Origin: an uncultured Peptococcaceae bacterium
GTDB taxonomy: Bacteria > Bacillota > Limnochordia > Darwinibacteriales > Darwinibacteriaceae
NCBI GenBank assembly: GCA_937988745.1
Contig: CALKAR010000235.1
Span: forward strand, 1 to 12,604
Length of the DNA: 12,604 bases
Reading direction: 5' to 3'
This document shows, in pieces, positions 6,390 to 12,504 of the stretch (its first letter is position 1; each line of letters opens with the position of its first letter). Below the pieces are notes generated by a model. The model was not told where the DNA came from. It saw only the letters and a program-made list of their open reading frames with translations, and ran no database searches. A program made the translations under genes and the position numbers.

Positions 6390-6701
6390 ATGCGGGTGGA
6401 AGTTGCTGAACAGATGATTGAAAGCATTCATGAGCTTCCCGAAAAGACAGAAAGGCAAATCAAGTCGGGTGTCATGAAGGAAATAAACCGCCTGGCCGAG
6501 GCGATTCATAACGGTATCCGGGCGATGGTTTCTAACTTGGAACACCAAGTATCCAGCACGCGTGCGGAGCTTGAAGCGAATAAGTACGCTGCTATTGATA
6601 AATACAACGGCTTTCGCCAGAAACTAGAATCCATCCGTGCAGAATTGTCAGCAATCGTCGAGCAGGGGGCGGAAGAGGTTGCAGCAACGGAAGATCATTA
6701 A
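6390..6701 (+). CDS. Dynamin-like protein 1, C-terminal helical tail fragment
   Basis: In the same frame, after the second TAA, 103 residues of charged heptad-like helix follow (VEVAEQMIESIHELPEK, VSSTRAELEANKYAAIDK, QKLESIRAELSAIVEQ). These correspond to the tail that folds back on the stalk in bacterial dynamins. ATG 6390 follows GCCCGC with no ribosome binding site. The end overlaps the start region of the second dynamin gene in another frame. Confidence 0.55.
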   Translation: MRVEVAEQMIESIHELPEKTERQIKSGVMKEINRLAEAIHNGIRAMVSNLEHQVSSTRAELEANKYAAIDKYNGFRQKLESIRAELSAIVEQGAEEVAATEDH

Positions 6702-9222
6702 AGATAATCAAGATTACTTGAATTACCTTGTCGAAGAATGCGAGTATTTGGACTTGCCGCAAGAACTAGCTGATAGAGTTTGGGATGCTATTACTCTAAT
6801 CGATAACAAGTTGCAATCGGAAACGGTTCACCTTGCCTTGGTAGGGGGATTTTCTGCGGGAAAATCAACGCTTATCAATGCGATTCTTGGAGAGAAGCTA
6901 TTAACAAGCCGTGTTAATCCCACAACGATTTGCCCCACTTATATTGTTTATGGGGATATTCCCAAGCTTACGGTCAACCTCCATTTTCCCATGGAGCGCG
7001 AGGAAATAATCACCGAAATTATTCATGAGGTGACTTTACACGGGGATTTCTTGAGCACACCGCTTCCCTTGGTTGAGGTAGGCGATTACATGTATCAAGC
7101 AAAGCACGTATTTCACCATACGGGTGAGTTTCGTTATGAAATCCATGTGAACGGTAGGTCGATCCATACAGATACAATCCATATCTGGGTACCCGGGACT
7201 TCCGTTGAGTTTTGCTACAGCGGGCTGGGTAATCGGGCGGCGACCGATCACGACTGCCTCTTTCTCCCGGAGGACAAGTTACCAACGGTTAAGGTCACTG
7301 GTAGAAACGTAGAGCAAGAGGTAATGCTGAAGGATATCTTTCTCACCGGCGAATACGGCTTGAAGCTAGGCTGCGACTGGGATTACCTCAATAGTCGCTA
7401 TTCGGTGGTGTATAAAAAGCGTCGCGAACCCCGTTCGATGCTGCATATGTTGTTGAACCGATTAAGACGCATTCCACCATATATTATAGAAACTCGACAT
7501 TTTGTTCCTCCTCAATTGATTCATCGCATCACCGTCCAGCAGCCTGGACTATATTGGATTGGCCTGAAGCTGGCCCAGCAAAAGATCGAGGTACACCATC
7601 TCAAGGAATCAGAGGGTGTTCGACGCAGTTTCGTGATGAATTCAGAAGAGGATAAGCGCATTGGCGGAGCCCTCATTGCCCAATACACTGCTGCTGCTCG
7701 GGGTGAAGAACCGCATGACTATACAGGTATCGTTGATGGAGTGCGGCTGGAGTATCCTTCCCAGAACCTCCGGCAAGGCTTAACCATCATCGACACCCCT
7801 GGTATCTCAGCGGAAGAGGAACATACTCAGATCACTTTAGATGTTATTAATAATGAGGCAGATGCCTGTATGTTCTTGTGTCCTGCTGATCAGGCCGGGG
7901 CCTTGTCGGATTTGGAGTTCGTCCGCGAACGTTTGGAAAAGATCAGTGGGGAAATCCTCTTTGTCGTTACCAAAACGGACCTCGCAGGTGATGATGAGGA
8001 ACTTCAAGAGCTTATCGAAGTAATCCTCGAGAAAATTCGGCAGCATACAGGTATTTACGAACCGAAGGTCTTGGCGGTCAGCCCTCTGCGCGCTCTCCGG
8101 GCGCCCCAGTCCCGCGAAGGGAAGACGTTCTATGAAGCGATCAAGGCGGTAATTGACCTTGTGACCCGGAACCGGGATATTATCATGGTTCGCCACCTTC
8201 TTAAGGTGGAACATAGTGTAATGGAGCTCCTTTCAGAACGGGCTCATGCTGCACTGCAAACATATTATCAGCGTTTGCAAGAACTGCAATCTCATAAGAT
8301 TCAAGACATTAGGGCCTTCGTAGAGGAGCAAAAGCCCGAGGTCTTCCAAAACCTAGAAGAGATATACGATGAAGACGCTTACTTGAACCTTTACCGAGAA
8401 TCCATTCGGCCTGTTGTGACCGAGTACAAGAATCGCATTAAGGCAAGCCTCGAACTCGCGAACTCAACGCAAGAGCTTAAAGAAAGATGCGAAGGCCCTA
8501 TCGCAGAGCTCCTGAGGGAGTATGCCAGTACACGAGATGCAGCTCTTCGAACGGCATCAGCAAAGTTCAGCCTCAAACTTAACGAACTGCTCAAAGCGGT
8601 TTTCAGGCAGTTTGAAGAACGCTTTGAAGAGCAGTATTCACTAGATCGTCTTACGTTAGGGAATGTGAGCGTGGGAAACCGTCCGATCCTGCGGGTAGAA
8701 GTTTCCACGAACACGGCTCTTGAAGAGGTGAGTGAAGCCATGGGTACCGAGGCCGCCGGATTAGGACTCGGGATGGCTGGGGGAGCCATTTTGGGATCTC
8801 TGATCTTTCCTGGCATCGGAACCATAATTGGTGGATTAGTGGGCTCGTTTTTCGGCAGCCTATTTGGGCCACCCATAGAAAACGTTAGGGGCAAGTTTTA
8901 CCGCTCTATTTCAAGGGCGATCGATGATCAATTGAGTGATCAGCTCTATCCTCATCTTGAGAAAATGATTGCTCTTAAGCGGTTAGAACTAAATGACATT
9001 ATTGTGTACAGTATAGAGAAATATGTCTTGAACTACGACGAGATCATCAGAAGCCTTATCGAGGAGCATGAGCAGAAAAAGCGTGATATGGAGCAGTATG
9101 TGAAGCAGGCCAACGAGGTTATTACAGAGCTAAATAAACGCCAGACAGAACTGGTAAGGCTCGGAGAATCTTTGGTTACCGAGTACGGTGACGGCTTCAG
9201 AGAGGTAGCGGTGTCCTACTAG
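6679..9222 (+). CDS. Dynamin-like GTPase 2 with a large insert inside the GTPase domain
   Basis: An intact large GTPase of about 847 to 861 residues. Numbering from the upstream GTG (6637): G1 GGFSAGKS (70-77), G2 threonines 96-97 in VNPTTI, G3 DTPG (386-389), G4 TKTD (445-448). The G2 to G3 gap of 289 residues exceeds that of the neighbouring dynamin by about 210. The extra part is rich in beta-type segments (EFRYEIHVNGRSIHTDTIHI, VQQPGLYWIGLKLAQQKIEV). Helical stalk regions follow, then a glycine-rich hydrophobic paddle (about 704-745, GIGTIIGGLVGSFFGSLFG) and a charged C-terminal coil. The start is uncertain: GTG 6637 has no ribosome binding site, while TTG 6679 lies nine bases after AGGGGG, so I chose it. 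Both overlap the end of gene 1, implying translational coupling. Likely a peripheral membrane protein working as a hetero-pair with gene 1. Confidence 0.88.
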   Translation: MQQRKIIKDNQDYLNYLVEECEYLDLPQELADRVWDAITLIDNKLQSETVHLALVGGFSAGKSTLINAILGEKLLTSRVNPTTICPTYIVYGDIPKLTVNLHFPMEREEIITEIIHEVTLHGDFLSTPLPLVEVGDYMYQAKHVFHHTGEFRYEIHVNGRSIHTDTIHIWVPGTSVEFCYSGLGNRAATDHDCLFLPEDKLPTVKVTGRNVEQEVMLKDIFLTGEYGLKLGCDWDYLNSRYSVVYKKRREPRSMLHMLLNRLRRIPPYIIETRHFVPPQLIHRITVQQPGLYWIGLKLAQQKIEVHHLKESEGVRRSFVMNSEEDKRIGGALIAQYTAAARGEEPHDYTGIVDGVRLEYPSQNLRQGLTIIDTPGISAEEEHTQITLDVINNEADACMFLCPADQAGALSDLEFVRERLEKISGEILFVVTKTDLAGDDEELQELIEVILEKIRQHTGIYEPKVLAVSPLRALRAPQSREGKTFYEAIKAVIDLVTRNRDIIMVRHLLKVEHSVMELLSERAHAALQTYYQRLQELQSHKIQDIRAFVEEQKPEVFQNLEEIYDEDAYLNLYRESIRPVVTEYKNRIKASLELANSTQELKERCEGPIAELLREYASTRDAALRTASAKFSLKLNELLKAVFRQFEERFEEQYSLDRLTLGNVSVGNRPILRVEVSTNTALEEVSEAMGTEAAGLGLGMAGGAILGSLIFPGIGTIIGGLVGSFFGSLFGPPIENVRGKFYRSISRAIDDQLSDQLYPHLEKMIALKRLELNDIIVYSIEKYVLNYDEIIRSLIEEHEQKKRDMEQYVKQANEVITELNKRQTELVRLGESLVTEYGDGFREVAVSY

Positions 9223-9321
9223 TAGAGACAACTAGGACATCCGGGATCTGTTTCAGTAGTTCATCGTTCCTCCACATGCCGCGGTTCCTATGTTACTCGG
9301 GGCTTAGGTTTATGGATCGGA

Positions 9322-9356
9322 AGCGCACCCTACTATGATAGGTAAGGTGCGTTTTT
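9322..9356 (+). terminator. Rho-independent terminator after the dynamin pair
   Basis: CGCACC (9324-9329) pairs with GGTGCG (9346-9351), with an inner CCTA/TAGG stem possible, followed by TTTTT (9352-9356). It lies about 100 bases after the dynamin 2 stop. The bases between the stop and the hairpin hold nothing recognisable. Confidence 0.8.
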
Positions 9357-9629
9357 GCGTTACATTGCCACTGCATATGGAATTTTTAATGATGAATCAA
9401 TGGTGCGAATGATAGTTATTCTGGACCGGCCAGAACACGAGGGTATGGGACTGAGGGAGTTAAACGTGCTTTAGAAATGCTCTCTGCTGAAAGAAAGTAT
9501 AATGAGATTTTGATCTGGGTTCATCAGTTAAATGTGGTCGCCAGGAAAATTTACGAGAAAGTTGGCTTTGTGGTCACAGGAACTGCAGAGTGGGACGGAA
9601 GTTCCCGTAACATGAAAATGAAAATCTAA
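9352..9629 (+). pseudogene. GNAT-family acetyltransferase remnant, N-terminus lost and frameshifted
   Basis: Frame 1 from about 9355 reads RYIATAYGIFNDESMVRMIVILDRPEHEGMG, the central strands of a GNAT acetyltransferase. It then meets TAG at 9472-9474. From about 9441 a different frame (frame 0) continues GYGTEGVKRALEML, the acetyl-CoA pyrophosphate loop and helix, then ILIWVHQLNVVARKIYEKVGF, the closing GNAT motif, and ends at TAA 9627-9629. A one-base frameshift within 9441-9455 therefore separates the halves. The N-terminal 60 to 80 residues are missing; the homology begins right at the T-run of the terminator. No ribosome binding site is present. The substrate cannot be named. Not to be confused with the intact, unrelated acetyltransferase at 11607-12179. 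Confidence 0.72.
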
Positions 9630-9655
9630 AGGCCTAGGGGGTACCGTTTAGACCA

Positions 9656-10150
9656 ATGAAACGACTGTATCTAATCGGAGGCACAATGGGTGTCGGAAAA
9701 ACGGCGGTCTGTCAAGAACTTAAAGTCAGACTTAATAATAGCGTGTTCCTCGACGGCGACTGGTGTTGGTACGCACACCCGTTTCATGTAACTGAAGAAA
9801 CCAAAAAGATGGTGATGGAGAATATCTGCTTTTTGCTGAATCAGTTTATTCGCTGCTCCGCCTACGATAACATCATCTTTTGCTGGGTAATGCACGAACA
9901 GTCAATAATTGATACAATTCTAAGCAAGCTTAATACGGCGAACTGCGAAGTCAAGGCGATTTCTCTAATCTGTGAAGAAAAAGAACTACGTGCACGCCTC
10001 ACAAAAGATATTGCAGCCGGTAAAAGAAAACCGGATATCATCGAGCGCAGCCTTGCCCGAATTCCACTCTATCACCCGTTAGATACGATAAAGATAAACA
10101 CCACCGGAAAAACAGTGAGTGAAGTTGCAGAAGAAATTGCCCACATTTAG
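9656..10150 (+). CDS. Small P-loop nucleotide kinase-like protein, substrate unknown
   Basis: A 164-residue cytosolic protein with Walker A GTMGVGKT (residues 9-16), followed by VFLDGDWCW (30-37), whose acidic residues sit where phosphate-acceptor or magnesium-binding residues lie in shikimate kinase- and chloramphenicol phosphotransferase-like enzymes. A lid-like basic segment RARLTKDIAAGKRKPD (112-127) follows. Overall it fits the AAA_33/adenylate-kinase-like group of small kinases. I cannot assign a substrate. ATG 9656 has only a weak purine run (GGGGG, about 14 bases upstream) as ribosome binding site. It follows the GNAT remnant by 26 bases, suggesting that the two once shared a transcript. 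No terminator is visible before the ClC gene, which starts 90 bases later. Confidence 0.72.
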   Translation: MKRLYLIGGTMGVGKTAVCQELKVRLNNSVFLDGDWCWYAHPFHVTEETKKMVMENICFLLNQFIRCSAYDNIIFCWVMHEQSIIDTILSKLNTANCEVKAISLICEEKELRARLTKDIAAGKRKPDIIERSLARIPLYHPLDTIKINTTGKTVSEVAEEIAHI

Positions 10151-10240
10151 GGGATAATAATCCTAAGTAGAGGCAGGAACTCAGCGACGGTTGGACAATT
10201 AGTCTAATTTAAAATGATTTGATGTACCAGGAGAGAAATG

Positions 10241-11524
10241 ATGCAGAATTCCTTTTTTTATGTCAGCCGCTACATGGCGAAATGGTTGTTTTTAGCTGCG
10301 TTAGTCGGCATAGGTGGTGGATTGTCGGCAGTTGTATTAAACGATGCGATTGATTTTGTGACAGACCTAAGCACAAACATACCTGTGTGGCTCTCCCCGG
10401 CAGTTGGAGCAGCGCTGATAGTCTTGATTTATGCCTACTGGGATCAGCAGGCAGCTGGTTCGGGTACAAACCGCTATCTTTATGCTGTCAATATCGATAA
10501 TGGTGAAATGCGTTTTCGGACTTTATTCAGCAAGATTGCGGCCACTGCCGCTACTTTAGGATTTCGAGGGAGCGGCGGCGTTGAAGGCCCTATGGTTGTG
10601 ATAGGCGGCAGTTTAGCAAAAGGATTAACGCGCATTCCATTTATTGAGAAGTTCCTCAATGATGATGATTTCCGCCTGCTCGCGATCTGTGGTGCTGCCG
10701 GTGCGGTTGGAGCTGTGTTCCGGTCTCCTTTAGGGGGAGGGATTTTCGTTGTTGAGGTCTTATACCGGACTTCACTGCATTACCATGATCTTTTCCCGGC
10801 TGTCCTTTCCTCCACTATGGGCTTTGCAGCCTACTGCAGGTTTGCCTCAGGAACACCACTGTTTATGATCCCTGATTACCTACCCGATGTTGTTCATGTG
10901 CCTTGGTATATTATCTCCGGATTAATCAGCGGCGCAGTTGCCTACTTATTTATGGTTGTTTTTGCCATCATTACGCGCCAGATGCGGAAAATTGCTTTTC
11001 CGTTTCCGCGGCCCATCATTGGAGGCATCTTAACTGGCTTAGTGCTCCTTTGGGTGCCGGCGGTAGGTGGAACAGGGTCGGGAGTAATCCAGGAACTAAT
11101 TGTAGAATCCCAATCATGGGTACTGCTGCTGGCACTGTTGGTTGGTAAAATACTGGCAACTTCGTTTACCGTTGGTTCAGGAGGAAGCGGAGGTTTAGTG
11201 ATTCCTGCGTTGTTTATCGGGGCTGTTTCCGGCAACTGGTTAGCTGGGCTTGCAGCAGGAGGGGATCCTAATCTGACAGCAAGTTTGGTTGTGTCGGGAA
11301 TGGCGGCCAGTTTGGCCTCGATCGCAAATGTGCCGATTGCAGCCGCGGTGATGCTGATTGAGATGGTGGGCATGAACTTGGGGATGCCTGTGGTTTTAGG
11401 CAGCATCATTGGTTATGCGGTGGGAAGAAGCCGCAATATTTATGATACCACTAACCAAACCGAAGTTGAGTTCGTAGAAGCCCAAAGGTTTCGCAAAAGA
11501 GATCGCGATACAGAAGAGCATTAA
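10241..11524 (+). CDS. ClC-family chloride channel/transporter
   Basis: A polytopic membrane protein of 427 to 428 residues with ClC signatures. Numbered from ATG 10238: first pore loop GSGTN (74-78, family GSGIP), gating segment GVEGP with the external glutamate 116 (family GREGP), FRSPLGGGIFVVEV (161-174), third pore loop GGLVIP (318-323, family GGIFAP) and a C-terminal IYD with tyrosine 402 at the place of pore tyrosine 445 of the E. coli ClC. Anchoring on Pro164 = Pro193 of the E. coli protein puts valine 174 at the internal proton glutamate position 203. It thus has the external but not the internal glutamate. Two adjacent ATGs are possible; AGGAG at 10229-10233 is four bases from the first and seven from the second, so I prefer 10241. 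There is no cytoplasmic CBS domain. Family secure; mechanism and ion unproven. Confidence 0.9.
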   Translation: MQNSFFYVSRYMAKWLFLAALVGIGGGLSAVVLNDAIDFVTDLSTNIPVWLSPAVGAALIVLIYAYWDQQAAGSGTNRYLYAVNIDNGEMRFRTLFSKIAATAATLGFRGSGGVEGPMVVIGGSLAKGLTRIPFIEKFLNDDDFRLLAICGAAGAVGAVFRSPLGGGIFVVEVLYRTSLHYHDLFPAVLSSTMGFAAYCRFASGTPLFMIPDYLPDVVHVPWYIISGLISGAVAYLFMVVFAIITRQMRKIAFPFPRPIIGGILTGLVLLWVPAVGGTGSGVIQELIVESQSWVLLLALLVGKILATSFTVGSGGSGGLVIPALFIGAVSGNWLAGLAAGGDPNLTASLVVSGMAASLASIANVPIAAAVMLIEMVGMNLGMPVVLGSIIGYAVGRSRNIYDTTNQTEVEFVEAQRFRKRDRDTEEH

Positions 11525-11534
11525 ATCATTTCAG

Positions 11535-11563
11535 AGAAAGGCTCCGCAAGGGGCCTTTCTTAT
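11535..11563 (+). terminator. Rho-independent terminator of the ClC gene
   Basis: An 11-bp stem (AGAAAGGCTCC 11535-11545, GGGGCCTTTCT 11550-11560, one G-T pair) with a GCAA tetraloop lies 11 bases after the ClC stop. The arm ends in CTTTCTTATT, giving a modest T-rich tail. The A-rich upstream arm lets it act weakly in the reverse direction too. Confidence 0.8.
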
Positions 11564-11568
11564 TAAGA

Positions 11569-11599
11569 ACGGCCCCCAGCACTAGGGAGCCGTAATTTT
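11569..11599. terminator. Second hairpin between convergent genes, putative bidirectional terminator
   Basis: ACGGC/GCCGT (11569-11573 and 11589-11593) plus an inner CCC/GGG stem after one mismatch, with loop AGCACTA. TTTT lies at 11596-11599 on the plus side. For the reverse-strand acetyltransferase ending at 11607, this is the first hairpin met after the stop, though its T-run on that side is poor (TTCTTA). Confidence 0.5.
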
Positions 11600-11606
11600 C
11601 TCATAC

Positions 11607-12179
11607 CTATTTATAGCTGACCACCCGTTTGGCCAAAAATATATCCGGCTTGCCCAAGCCATTTGCATCCGGTAGAACGCCAACGATCTTGAATCCCAAT
11701 TTAAGATAAAATTCGTAGGGATGGCCTTTTAAATTCTTAATATTGCGGATCCGCTCTGGCAGATTATCGTAGAGATCAACCCCAGCCAAGGATGTCATGC
11801 CATTTTCATCATCACTTCCCACATAAATGGTGATGCCGTTTCTCATCCTTACCTGTGCTTCTAAATCCTTTACCAGCATCGTACCAATACCACGATTTCT
11901 ATGGTTTGGTTCAACCACTAGGGGATGCAGTTCCCAAACATTGCCCCTGTACTGGCTGATCCCACCAATCCAGCCAATAACACGATCATGTTCGTCCACA
12001 GCGATGCGGCAAATTCTATCATCACCTAAACATTCCTGTACTTCTTTTAGGGCAGACTCTAAGTCAGGCCAGGCATCAGGCCAATTTTCTTTAAAACAGT
12101 CAACCAATAACTGTGCCGCCTCTAAGATATATCGCTCATCGGTAATCTTTAGATCTTTAATCTCCATTTCCATTTCCAT
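11607..12179 (-). CDS. AAC(6')-Ii-like aminoglycoside 6'-N-acetyltransferase (GNAT)
   Basis: A 190-residue GNAT enzyme expected to transfer acetyl from acetyl-CoA to an amine. It carries GWIGGISQY (69-77), WELHPLVVE (82-90), the CoA loop RNRGIGT (94-100), NGITIYVGSDDE (114-125), TSLAGVDLYDN, HPYEFYLKLGFKIVGVLPD (153-171) and ANGLGKPDIFLAKR. These blocks run in the same order and nearly the same wording as in the chromosomal AAC(6')-Ii of Enterococcus faecium (182 residues), so an aminoglycoside 6'-acetyltransferase is the best name. Whether it confers resistance cannot be told; the natural substrate of such chromosomal enzymes is often unclear. The start is ATG at 12179, with AGGA a few bases upstream. 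The next in-frame ATGs at codons 3 and 5 come from a repeated ATGGAA hexamer and are alternatives. It is convergent with the ClC gene. Confidence 0.88.
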   Translation of the reverse strand: MEMEMEIKDLKITDERYILEAAQLLVDCFKENWPDAWPDLESALKEVQECLGDDRICRIAVDEHDRVIGWIGGISQYRGNVWELHPLVVEPNHRNRGIGTMLVKDLEAQVRMRNGITIYVGSDDENGMTSLAGVDLYDNLPERIRNIKNLKGHPYEFYLKLGFKIVGVLPDANGLGKPDIFLAKRVVSYK

Positions 12180-12391
12180 CAGTCCTGAAGTATTTTCTTG
12201 CCCAAGTACATTTTGGCATGGCTTTGTACTGCCGCTCCAAGAACCATGCTAACGGTTCATGCGGAATTCCACCTAACAGTACATTATTTCCCGAAACATT
12301 AAGGCAACAGCTTATATTCCTCGTGAATACGTTAATTCCTTTGATATGAAGAACTTTTCACTGCATTCTGGAAAAAATAACCTTTAGGTCG
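12180..12391. other. Intergenic stretch upstream of the AAC-like gene
   Basis: No convincing gene. The reverse strand is open in one frame from about 12350 into the acetyltransferase start (containing LLGGIPHEPLAWFLERQY), but it has no start codon with a ribosome binding site and no family I recognise. A small inverted repeat GAACC/GGTTC occurs at about 12241-12258. The promoter of the reverse-strand gene should be here but I could not pick it out. Confidence 0.4.
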
Positions 12392-12419
12392 TTGACATTC
12401 AAATTAATTGATTTAAAAT
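12392..12419 (+). promoter_or_regulatory. Strong sigma-A-type promoter
   Basis: Perfect TTGACA at 12392-12397, a 16-base AT-rich spacer and TAAAAT at 12414-12419 (5/6 to consensus). It points at the gene starting at 12505, giving a leader of about 80 bases. Confidence 0.65.
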
Positions 12420-12504
12420 AAGAAACAGTGTCTTTTTTTGCCGTCTTCCGCCAAATACATAGTTTCAGCGGTAATCTGTCCATGCCCACTCTAGGTGATT
12501 AAAA

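Larger units (their letters stand above)
4746..6701 (+). pseudogene. Dynamin-like GTPase gene 1, full span, interrupted by two in-frame TAA codons
   Basis: Frame 0 stays open in coding sense for 652 codons except for TAA at 5535-5537 (codon 264) and TAA at 6381-6383 (codon 546). There is no frameshift. Read through, the protein would be 651 residues: a GTPase head, a helical middle part, a glycine-rich hydrophobic paddle (about 472-545) and a C-terminal helical tail. This is the normal architecture and length of a bacterial dynamin-like protein, which tubulates, fuses or protects membranes using GTP. Both stops stand where a lysine, glutamine or glutamate codon one base away would fit. Other genes here (opuCA, opuCB, opuCC, clc) end in TAA, so the codon is not reassigned. 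Most likely a recently inactivated gene or sequencing errors; the pieces are described separately below. Confidence 0.8.

Noticed and set aside
4746..6701. TAA recoded as a sense codon in this genome
   Set aside because: opuCA, opuCB, opuCC and the ClC gene all end in TAA at expected protein ends, followed by spacing, terminators or the next ribosome binding site.
8391..8894. 167-codon reverse-strand ORF inside dynamin 2
   Set aside because: Shadow of the intact plus-strand gene, low-complexity Ser/Arg/Pro translation, no ribosome binding site.
10191..10220. Promoter for the ClC gene (TTGGAC with TAAAAT downstream)
   Set aside because: The spacer is only 13 bases, and the alternatives with correct spacing have poor -10 hexamers.
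10942..11409. 155-codon reverse-strand ORF inside the ClC gene
   Set aside because: Antisense shadow of conserved ClC helices; the translation has no recognisable motif.
11827..12252. 141-codon plus-strand ORF opposite the AAC-like gene
   Set aside because: Antisense to a well-conserved acetyltransferase; Ser-rich translation with no domain.
12180..12350. Reverse-strand open frame with LLGGIPHEPLAWFLERQY upstream of the AAC-like gene
   Set aside because: It looks protein-like in part, but there is no start codon with a ribosome binding site, it runs into the AAC start in another frame, and I recognise no family.
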